From assembly GCA_018399855.1 (NCBI GenBank), contig JAGYNX010000152.1, positions 1 to 5,342 of the forward strand: a stretch of DNA of 5,342 bases, read 5' to 3'. This document shows, one piece after another, positions 1 through 5,342 of this stretch; the first letter of the stretch is position 1, and each line of letters opens with the position of its first letter. Below the pieces are notes generated by a model. That model was not told the origin of the DNA, made no database searches, and saw only the letters and a program-made list of their open reading frames with translations. A program made the translations under genes and the position numbers. This DNA is from Spirochaetota bacterium. GTDB taxonomy: Bacteria > Spirochaetota > UBA4802 > UB4802.

Positions 1-1
1 T

Positions 2-178
2 GAACAGGGCAACAGGGGGTTAATGCTCCTCGAGAAGAAAGGGAAGTCGTCAACAGCAACCATGACACTTCAAGAGTTAAAGAAGAAAATGCAGAAAGCA
101 GTTCGTGAAGAACGATACGAAGAAGCGGCAGTATTACGGGATGAAATTCAAATTCTCGAATCTGGAGATAGTGAGTAG
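2..178 (+). CDS. mcsA: McsA, activator of protein arginine kinase (C-terminal part, 5' end outside window)
   Basis: The open frame enters from the left edge and ends at TAG 176-178, giving 58 visible residues. Residues about 24-52 form a UVR (UvrB/UvrC) motif with the core EERYEEAAVLRDEI, a helical hairpin that ends McsA proteins and also occurs in UvrB, UvrC and ClpC middle domains. In the known family McsA carries two CxxC-type zinc modules ahead of this motif and stimulates the kinase McsB; those modules would lie upstream and cannot be checked here. The stop is 8 bases before mcsB, and its last bases supply part of the mcsB ribosome binding site, so the two are probably translationally linked. 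Identity rests on the UVR motif plus position directly before mcsB and clpC; a bare UVR-motif protein without zinc modules remains possible. Confidence 0.85.
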   Translation, partial: EQGNRGLMLLEKKGKSSTATMTLQELKKKMQKAVREERYEEAAVLRDEIQILESGDSE

Positions 179-186
179 AGGAAAAC

Positions 187-1227
187 ATGTTTGATCATCT
201 TCTGGAAAAACCGGGTTTCTGGTCGCGTTCGGGTCCATATCCCGATGTAGTACTTTCAACAAGGGTACGACTGGCAAGAAACCTTGCCACATTGCCATTT
301 CCCGGAAATATGGATTCTGTTGAGACAAATTTTTTAAATGGCATGGTTGACAGGCTGATGCAGCATGCAGAATTTTCAGGGAAAATGAGCATAATCAGGA
401 TGGACCAGTTATCCACTGAGGATAAACGATTTTTACGTGAGAGAAACGTAATAACCCGTGAACTGGAATTGTCCGATAAGAGCTCGGTGATGATGGCCGA
501 TGATGAAGAATTCATGGTGCTGATCAACGAGGAGGACCACCTGAGAATTCAGGTTATCAAGCCTGGTTTTCAGTTAACCGAGGCCTACATGTTAGCCAAT
601 GTTGTTGATGACGAGATCAACCGGCATATCTCATACGCTTACAGGGATGATTTCGGCTACCTTACCGCCTGTCCCTCAAATGCTGGCACAGGAATGAGGG
701 TGTCAACAATCGTCCACCTGCCCATGCTGTCGCTGATGAAAAACATTTCTGAGGTGATAAAGATGGTGAAAGAGGCAGGGGGACAGATGAAGGGAACAAT
801 GATACAGGGCAGCCGAACGGTTGGGAATATGTTCATCCTGTCTAACCGGATAACTCTCGGAGTATCTGAGGTGGATATTATCGAGGAGATGGACAGGATC
901 ACCAACATGGTGATGGATCTTGAAAATGAAGCAAGGGATGATTACGGGGTTGAACACAGGAGTGAACTGGAAGATACGATCTGGCGTTCGCTGGGGGTAT
1001 TGAAATTCGCCCGTTCAATCAGTTTCGTAGAGGCAATGGAGAATTTATCAATGGTACGGCTTGGTGTCATATTGTCAGTGATCAAAAATATTGATTTGTG
1101 GAAAATTAATGATTTAATGGTTACTATACAGATGTCGCATCTGCAAAAACTGGTAAGCGTAGAATTTGCCAGTGTTGAAGAATGTGACAGTTTTCGGGCC
1201 GCTTTTTTAAGAGAACAGCTCGAATAA
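187..1227 (+). CDS. mcsB: Protein arginine kinase McsB (ATP:guanido phosphotransferase family)
   Basis: McsB transfers phosphate from ATP to arginine side chains of proteins, marking them for ClpC-ClpP or altering regulators; it acts in the cytoplasm. The 346-residue product has the usual length. Visible motifs are STRVRLARN at 24-32 (nucleotide-binding STRVR), NEEDHLRIQ at 114-122 with the catalytic acidic residues, CPSNAGTGMR at 162-171 with the phosphagen-kinase active-site Cys162, and GSRTVGNMFILSN at 208-220. The C-terminal region after about 250 matches the McsB-specific domain rather than creatine or arginine kinases. Start ATG 187 is preceded by GAGGA at 178-182 and gives the expected N-terminus. 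Compared with Bacillus McsB as I remember it, His91 is replaced by Asn87, the RGxYGE segment reads KGTMIQ at 202-207, and RDxxRA reads CDSFRA at 333-338. The core looks active, but nucleotide contacts and allosteric control may differ. Family assignment is firm; activity is inferred. Confidence 0.95.
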   Translation: MFDHLLEKPGFWSRSGPYPDVVLSTRVRLARNLATLPFPGNMDSVETNFLNGMVDRLMQHAEFSGKMSIIRMDQLSTEDKRFLRERNVITRELELSDKSSVMMADDEEFMVLINEEDHLRIQVIKPGFQLTEAYMLANVVDDEINRHISYAYRDDFGYLTACPSNAGTGMRVSTIVHLPMLSLMKNISEVIKMVKEAGGQMKGTMIQGSRTVGNMFILSNRITLGVSEVDIIEEMDRITNMVMDLENEARDDYGVEHRSELEDTIWRSLGVLKFARSISFVEAMENLSMVRLGVILSVIKNIDLWKINDLMVTIQMSHLQKLVSVEFASVEECDSFRAAFLREQLE

Positions 1228-1239
1228 CAGGAGTTAATT

Positions 1240-3729
1240 ATGTTTGATTACACTAAAAGATCTAAAAAGGTACTAGAGGTTTATGCGCAATCAGAGGGTC
1301 GAAGACTTAATTCTGATTCCCTGGGGCCTGAACACATATTTCTGGCCCTTTTAAAAGACGATGACTCGGTAGCTGCCCGCATTCTCAAGAATATGGGAGT
1401 TAACTTTGAGCTGCTGAGAAAGAATATAGAGATGTCAGTAAGAAAATCAGGTACTACAATTATTCTTGGAAATGTTCCACTCAGTGCGAGGTATAACCGC
1501 ATAATCGAGATATCCAAGGATGAAGCCCGCAAGTTGAAAAACAATTATATCGGAACCGAACACCTGTTACTTTCAATCTTCAGGGAAGGGACATGTGCCG
1601 GCATCGATAACCTGATACGGGCTGGTATTGATTATAACGTGGTGAAGGCCGAGATTCTGAAAATCCTGGGAGTTCAGACACCGGGATATACCGGAACAAA
1701 GGGTTCTGAGAAAAGTAAAACCCCCACGGTTGATGAGTTTGCCCAGGAACTTACCAGGCTTGCTGCGGACAATATGCTTGATCCCGTTATTGGAAGATAC
1801 GAGGAGATAGACCGTGTCATAAGGATTTTGTCACGCAAGACAAAAAACAACCCCGTACTTATCGGTGAGGCAGGAGTGGGTAAAACCGCAATCGTTGAAG
1901 GGCTTGCCCAGCGAATTATTAACAGGCAGGTGCCTGAACCGCTGCAGAAGAAGCGGGTTCTTTCACTTGACCTGGCATCAGTGGTCGCGGGTACCAAGTA
2001 TCGCGGCGAGTTCGAAGAACGCCTCAAGCGTATCATGAAAGAGATTAAAAGCGCGGACAATATCATCATATTCATCGATGAGCTGCATACTATTATTGGG
2101 GCAGGAGCCGCTGAAGGTGCCATTGATGCGGCTAATATTTTGAAGCCTGCTCTTGCCCGTGGTGAATTGCAATGCGTAGGTGCCACAACGCTGAACGAGT
2201 ATCGGCAGCATATAGAGAAAGACGCGGCCCTTGAAAGGCGTTTCCAGAAGGTGCTCGTTGAAGAACCGAATGTAGAAGAAGCTAAAGAGATTCTCCTGGG
2301 GCTTAAAGAACGTTACGAGGAACATCACAAGGTCAAGTACACCGAGGATGCCCTGAAGCAGGCTGTTGTGTATGCAGACAGGTATATTCACGACAGGTTT
2401 CTGCCGGATAAAGCAATCGATGTTATTGATGAGGCAGGTTCAAAGGCAAGGCTTGAAAATTGTGACAGGCCGGGTGATATTGAATCACTTGAAGAAGAAA
2501 TTGGCGAATTGAACGAAAAGAAAAATGAACTGGTGAAGGCACAGGAATATGAGCAGGCAGCTTCACTCAGGGATTATATCAAGGAAAAGAAAGTATTGCT
2601 GTCTCAGAAAGTTAATGACTGGCAGCAGAAGATAAATGATTACGAGATCGTGGTTGATGAAGATCAGATCGCCACAATCGTAGCCCAGTGGACAAAGATT
2701 CCCGTTGAGAAGATGGAAGAGAATGAAACGCAGAAACTGCTTCGCATGGAAGACGAACTGCACGAGCGGATTATCGGACAGGACAATGCCATAGAGGTGG
2801 TGAGCCGGGCAATTCGCAGATCACGAACCGGGCTCAGAAGCGCAAACAGGCCAATAGGCTCATTTATTTTTCTCGGACCCACTGGCGTTGGTAAATCAGA
2901 ACTGGCCAAAACACTGGCAGAATTTCTATTCGATGATGAAAATGCCCTCATACGGCTTGACATGTCCGAGTACATGGAAAAACACAGTGTGTCCCGGCTC
3001 ATCGGTGCCCCACCAGGCTACGTGGGATACGATGAAGGGGGACAGCTTACCGAGAAAGTAAAACGCAGGCCATACTCGGTAATACTCTTTGACGAGATTG
3101 AAAAGGCACATCCTGATGTATTCAATATATTGTTGCAGGTTCTTGAAGAGGGTGAATTGACCGACAACTTCGGATCGTCAACCAGCTTTGTGGATACTGT
3201 CATCATTATGACATCAAATATCGGAAACCGCGAATTCAACAAGATGTCCAAGATGGGATTTGGTGACGAATCTACTGAAGAGAGGGACAACGAACGGGTT
3301 GGGGACGAGGTGAAGCAACTTTTCAGTCCTGAATTTCTCAACCGTGTTGATGAAACAGTATATTTCCATAAGCTTGATCGAAAGCATATACGAAAGATCG
3401 TCGACCTTATGCTTAACGAAGTGAACGACAGGCTGGCTGAACGAAACCTGGAACTGGAATTTTCACCCCGGGTTAGAAGTTATCTGGCAGAAAAAGGTTT
3501 TCATGAAAAGTTTGGTGCGCGGTACCTGAGAAGAACTATTCAAAGCGAGATCGAGGATGCCCTGGCGGTTGAACTTCTTAACGGCAAGTGCGCGGGATAT
3601 ACCAGGTTGTATGCGGGGGTAAAGGGTCATTCGATTTACTTCAAGCCGGTTGAAAAGAAAGAAGAAAACAAAGACAATAATAACGATAACAGGGATGATT
3701 CTCTGGAAAAAGTAGAGACACATCACTGA
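1240..3729 (+). CDS. clpC: ATP-dependent Clp protease ATP-binding subunit ClpC (Hsp100/AAA+ unfoldase)
   Basis: ClpC unfolds marked proteins and threads them into ClpP. Domain order in the 829 residues is: Clp-N double repeat at about 1-145, first AAA+ module at about 165-400, middle domain with a UVR-like helix pair at about 412-465, second AAA+ module at about 500-710, and a C-terminal small domain to about 803. Key residues seen are Walker A GEAGVGKT 209-216, Walker B FIDE 278-281, pore loop GTKYRGEFE 251-259, arginine finger region LERRF 331-335, second Walker A GPTGVGKS 546-553, second Walker B LFDE 616-619, pore loop GYVGY 593-597, sensor-2 GAR 759-761, and MGF 672-674 at the ClpP-docking loop position. 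The short UVR middle domain separates it from ClpB (long coiled coil) and ClpA (none). Glu31 and Glu107 match the phospho-arginine-binding glutamates of Bacillus ClpC. Start ATG 1240 follows CAGGAG at 1228-1233, 12 bases after the mcsB stop. The tail 804-829 is hydrophilic and low in complexity. No frameshift is seen. Confidence 0.97.
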   Translation: MFDYTKRSKKVLEVYAQSEGRRLNSDSLGPEHIFLALLKDDDSVAARILKNMGVNFELLRKNIEMSVRKSGTTIILGNVPLSARYNRIIEISKDEARKLKNNYIGTEHLLLSIFREGTCAGIDNLIRAGIDYNVVKAEILKILGVQTPGYTGTKGSEKSKTPTVDEFAQELTRLAADNMLDPVIGRYEEIDRVIRILSRKTKNNPVLIGEAGVGKTAIVEGLAQRIINRQVPEPLQKKRVLSLDLASVVAGTKYRGEFEERLKRIMKEIKSADNIIIFIDELHTIIGAGAAEGAIDAANILKPALARGELQCVGATTLNEYRQHIEKDAALERRFQKVLVEEPNVEEAKEILLGLKERYEEHHKVKYTEDALKQAVVYADRYIHDRFLPDKAIDVIDEAGSKARLENCDRPGDIESLEEEIGELNEKKNELVKAQEYEQAASLRDYIKEKKVLLSQKVNDWQQKINDYEIVVDEDQIATIVAQWTKIPVEKMEENETQKLLRMEDELHERIIGQDNAIEVVSRAIRRSRTGLRSANRPIGSFIFLGPTGVGKSELAKTLAEFLFDDENALIRLDMSEYMEKHSVSRLIGAPPGYVGYDEGGQLTEKVKRRPYSVILFDEIEKAHPDVFNILLQVLEEGELTDNFGSSTSFVDTVIIMTSNIGNREFNKMSKMGFGDESTEERDNERVGDEVKQLFSPEFLNRVDETVYFHKLDRKHIRKIVDLMLNEVNDRLAERNLELEFSPRVRSYLAEKGFHEKFGARYLRRTIQSEIEDALAVELLNGKCAGYTRLYAGVKGHSIYFKPVEKKEENKDNNNDNRDDSLEKVETHH

Positions 3730-3740
3730 GTCGAATAGAT

Positions 3741-3746
3741 AAGAGG
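3741..3746 (+). promoter_or_regulatory. Putative ribosome binding site of the cls-type gene, unusually close to the start
   Basis: AAGAGG is the only good Shine-Dalgarno match before ATG 3748, but just one base separates them, less than the usual five or more. An in-frame TAG at 3736-3738 rules out an upstream start. The next in-frame ATG is 3835 (Met30), after the basic N-terminal stretch, and it lacks a clear purine-rich site. ATG 3748 therefore remains the best start, possibly helped by ribosomes terminating at the clpC stop 3727-3729, but start at Met30 or TTG 3790 is not excluded. Confidence 0.5.
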
Positions 3747-3747
3747 T

Positions 3748-5025
3748 ATGGCTAACAAAAAGAAAGCGGGTTCCCGGTTAGAAAAGAAGTTGCAAAAGAA
3801 AAAGCGTCCTCCACGATCGGAACCACGCTTTTCCATGTCCTACAGCCAGATTACGAGAAAGATCAAGAACCGGTTTTTCCTTCCACACTTTCTGCGAGAA
3901 ATAAAAAGTTACGGGTTGGGGGAGTTTTCAGATGGCAACAAACTCACCCTTTTTACAAACGGCGATACCTGTTTTAACAGCTTTTTCAACTCTATACAGA
4001 ATGCCCGGTTAAGTATTAACCTTGAAACATATATTTTCAACAGCGACGAGTTAGGCTGGAAGATGGCCGGGCTGCTAGTTGAGAAGGCGCAGGAAGGCAT
4101 AGAGGTTAATGTCATCTATGATGCTATCGGGTGTATCGCCACCTCTCCTGAGCTGTTCAGCTATATGCGAAAAGGAGGGGTGGAGCTAGTGAAATTTCAT
4201 CCCCTCATCCCATGGCGCAAGGTCTGGAATATAAGCTTCAGGGATCATCGAAAAATCCTGGTGGTTGATGGTGAAGCGGCATTCGTCGGGGGTATGAATA
4301 TCGGCCTGGAATATGCCGGTAAAAAGCTTAAAGGTCACAACTGGCGGGATACTCATCTGAAAATTGAAGGCCCCGCGGTAAGGATGATCGAGTTCTTTTT
4401 CATGGAGAACTGGCATCGGCAGGGCGGGGCCATGATTAACTTTAACAAGCATTTTCCGCCGGTACAAGAAAAAGGCAATAAACTGGTCATGACATTAAGC
4501 AGTATGTCTCGAAAGGGGATCAAACCCATTCAGCTTGCCTATCTTACCGCCATAAAACACGCCCATGAATCAATATTTATCACAAACGCTTATTTTATAC
4601 CCGACAGAAAGATATACAGGGCACTGGTAAAGGCTTCCATGCGGGGGGTAGATGTACGTCTCATACTGCCAGGAAAAAGCGACCTGCCATTTGTACAGTA
4701 TGCCAGCAGGTATCTTTACAAGAGATACCTGAAGCACAATATTAATGTTTTTGAATACCAGGATAATATACTACACGCGAAGACCGCGGTAATCGATGGA
4801 ATATGGTCAACCGTTGGTTCTTCAAATCTCGACAGGAGAAGTTTTAAGAAGAACCGCGAAATAAACGCCATCGTGCTTGACAACGAATTCGGTGAAGAGA
4901 TGGTGAATACCTTTTATGATGACCTGAAAAAAAGCCATGAACTTCTGTTGGAAAACTGGGAAAAAAGATCACTTTTGCAGTTTTTCCTTGAATGGCTTGC
5001 CTACAGGTTCAGAAACCTGATGTAA
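3748..5025 (+). CDS. Cardiolipin synthase-type phospholipase D family protein (two HKD motifs, no N-terminal membrane segments)
   Basis: This enzyme class joins phosphatidyl groups to make cardiolipin at the cytoplasmic membrane. The 425-residue product has two phospholipase D signatures: HRKILVVD at 167-174 followed by GGMNIG, and HAKTAVID at 343-350 followed by GSSNLDRRSF. Both catalytic His-Lys-Asp sets are intact, and the GGMNIG and SNLDRRS surroundings are typical of bacterial cardiolipin synthases rather than nucleases or phosphatidylserine synthase. It lacks the two N-terminal transmembrane helices of ClsA-type enzymes and is close in length to E. coli ClsB (413 residues). Instead the first 23 residues are strongly basic. 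The last 17 residues, rich in Leu, Phe, Trp and Arg, could form an amphipathic membrane-binding helix. It starts 18 bases after clpC, so co-expression with the stress operon is likely. Substrate specificity (two phosphatidylglycerols, or phosphatidylethanolamine as donor) cannot be read from sequence. Start choice is discussed under the ribosome binding site. Confidence 0.88.
   Translation: MANKKKAGSRLEKKLQKKKRPPRSEPRFSMSYSQITRKIKNRFFLPHFLREIKSYGLGEFSDGNKLTLFTNGDTCFNSFFNSIQNARLSINLETYIFNSDELGWKMAGLLVEKAQEGIEVNVIYDAIGCIATSPELFSYMRKGGVELVKFHPLIPWRKVWNISFRDHRKILVVDGEAAFVGGMNIGLEYAGKKLKGHNWRDTHLKIEGPAVRMIEFFFMENWHRQGGAMINFNKHFPPVQEKGNKLVMTLSSMSRKGIKPIQLAYLTAIKHAHESIFITNAYFIPDRKIYRALVKASMRGVDVRLILPGKSDLPFVQYASRYLYKRYLKHNINVFEYQDNILHAKTAVIDGIWSTVGSSNLDRRSFKKNREINAIVLDNEFGEEMVNTFYDDLKKSHELLLENWEKRSLLQFFLEWLAYRFRNLM
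5004..5019. repeat. Short perfect inverted repeat overlapping the end of the cls-type gene
   Basis: CAGGTT at 5004-5009 and AACCTG at 5014-5019 are perfect reverse complements separated by four bases, forming a potential 6-bp hairpin inside the last codons of the cls-type gene. Its right arm is also the left arm of the longer inverted repeat at 5014-5049, so the two hairpins exclude each other. A 6-bp repeat can arise by chance; the shared arm is what makes it worth recording. Confidence 0.4.
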
Positions 5026-5049
5026 TACCCAGGATGATTATACCAGGTT
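5014..5049. terminator. Inverted repeat between convergent genes, possible transcript-end hairpin without a U-tract
   Basis: Arms 5014-5026 and 5037-5049 pair over 13 positions with one A-C mismatch (5020/5043) and one G-T wobble (5022/5041), around a 10-base loop. The stop codon of the cls-type gene (5023-5025) lies in the left arm. The position, between two converging genes whose stops are 32 bases apart, is where a bidirectional terminator is expected. However, no run of T follows on either strand, so it is not a classical intrinsic terminator. It may stabilise the mRNA 3' end or aid factor-dependent ending; the role is inferred. Confidence 0.4.
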
Positions 5050-5057
5050 ACTTATCC

Positions 5058-5342
5058 TTATAATATTATCAGAAATCGTCCACAGTATGTACATACGGCA
5101 ATTCTATTTAATTCCTTTATATTGCTCATGTCAGCAGGTGGAATAACCATGTGGCATCCGCTGCATGTATTTTTCTCAAGAATTGCAAAGGGATTTTGAC
5201 ACTTTTTACGCATCCTTTCGTAATAAGTTAATGACCTGTTATCGATGAGTTTGCGAAGTTCATCTATTTTCTTCCGGGTAGAAGGATCTTGCTTTTTGTT
5301 GTCAAAATAATTATACAGCCTGTCAAGCCTGATTATCAGATC
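5058..5342 (-). CDS. C4-type zinc-ribbon protein of the CT398/COG1579 family (C-terminal part, 5' end outside window)
   Basis: The - strand is open from the right edge to a TAA stop at 5060-5058, giving 94 visible residues in one frame. The end carries a four-cysteine zinc ribbon, CSGCHMVIPP at residues 60-69 of the visible part and CTYCGRF at 84-90, preceded by LTYYERMRKK at 38-47. This pattern of tyrosine-rich helix end, CxGCHMxIPP, then CxxCGR about 20 residues later, is characteristic of the COG1579 family (Pfam C4-type zinc ribbon, zf-RING_7). Full-length members have a long N-terminal coiled coil, which would lie beyond the window; the charged helical stretch at visible residues 1-47 fits its end. 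Function is poorly defined: Chlamydia CT398 is reported to contact RpoN and a flagellar-type export component. The gene converges on the cls-type gene, so it is a separate transcription unit. Its start and full length cannot be seen. Confidence 0.85.
   Translation of the reverse strand, partial: DLIIRLDRLYNYFDNKKQDPSTRKKIDELRKLIDNRSLTYYERMRKKCQNPFAILEKNTCSGCHMVIPPADMSNIKELNRIAVCTYCGRFLIIL

Noticed and set aside
195..957. Open frames of 83-110 codons on the - strand within mcsB
   Set aside because: They lie opposite a well-conserved kinase gene, show no recognisable domain and have no supporting spacing or ribosome site; they are shadows of mcsB.
1228..1239. A possible internal promoter before clpC
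   Set aside because: The gap is 12 bases and is filled by the ribosome binding site; I saw no convincing -35/-10 pair in the end of mcsB.
1281..3726. Several - strand open frames inside clpC, the longest about 170 codons
   Set aside because: The + strand encodes an unbroken ClpC with all motifs, and the antisense products have Ser- and Ile-rich compositions typical of shadow frames.
1240..3729. ClpB or ClpA as the identity of the AAA+ gene
   Set aside because: The middle domain is short and of UVR type, unlike the long coiled coil of ClpB, and ClpA lacks it; neighbours mcsA and mcsB also fit ClpC.
3748..5025. A PLD-type nuclease or defence effector
   Set aside because: Two complete HKD motifs with the GGMNIG and GSSNLDRRSF surroundings of cardiolipin synthases, and a housekeeping context, argue against a nuclease.
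5014..5049. Calling the hairpin a classical intrinsic terminator
   Set aside because: Neither side has a run of T after the stem, and the stem is only moderately GC-rich; it is recorded as a possible hairpin with low confidence.

Overview
The window shows a bacterial protein-arginine-phosphorylation and AAA+ unfoldase cluster. On the + strand lie the 3' end of mcsA, then complete mcsB (protein arginine kinase), complete clpC (Hsp100 unfoldase of the ClpCP protease) and a complete cardiolipin-synthase-type phospholipase D gene. The gaps between them are 8, 12 and 18 bases, so they are very probably co-transcribed from a promoter upstream of the window. On the - strand, converging on this operon, is the 3' end of a C4 zinc-ribbon protein of the CT398/COG1579 type that runs off the right edge.

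How the genes fit together: in the known system McsA (zinc-binding adaptor) activates McsB, McsB phosphorylates arginines on damaged or regulatory proteins, and the ClpC N-domain reads phospho-arginine and feeds the marked protein to ClpP. The ClpC here keeps both N-domain glutamates expected to bind phospho-arginine, the UVR-type middle domain and a hydrophobic-Gly-Phe loop for ClpP docking. The kinase keeps its NEEDH and CPSN-GTG core. It differs from my recollection of Bacillus McsB at several nucleotide-site positions and in the C-terminal RDxxRA allosteric motif. The fourth gene suggests that membrane-lipid (cardiolipin) synthesis is co-expressed with protein quality control.

Organism: the mcsA-mcsB-clpC order is best known from Firmicutes but also occurs in several other phyla. 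The divergent McsB, the cls-type gene where radA often follows in Bacillus, and the neighbouring CT398-type gene make a lineage outside classical Bacilli more likely. I cannot name the phylum from this window. Base composition is moderate and looks uniform, and I see no mobile element, RNA gene or CRISPR array.

Layout: 2-178 mcsA tail; 187-1227 mcsB; 1240-3729 clpC; 3748-5025 cls-type gene; 5026-5057 short convergent intergenic gap with an inverted repeat; 5058-5342 partial zinc-ribbon gene (- strand). I found no wholly new system here. The second looks worth taking are the variant McsB, the lipid-synthesis gene in the operon, and the overlapping alternative hairpins at the operon end.
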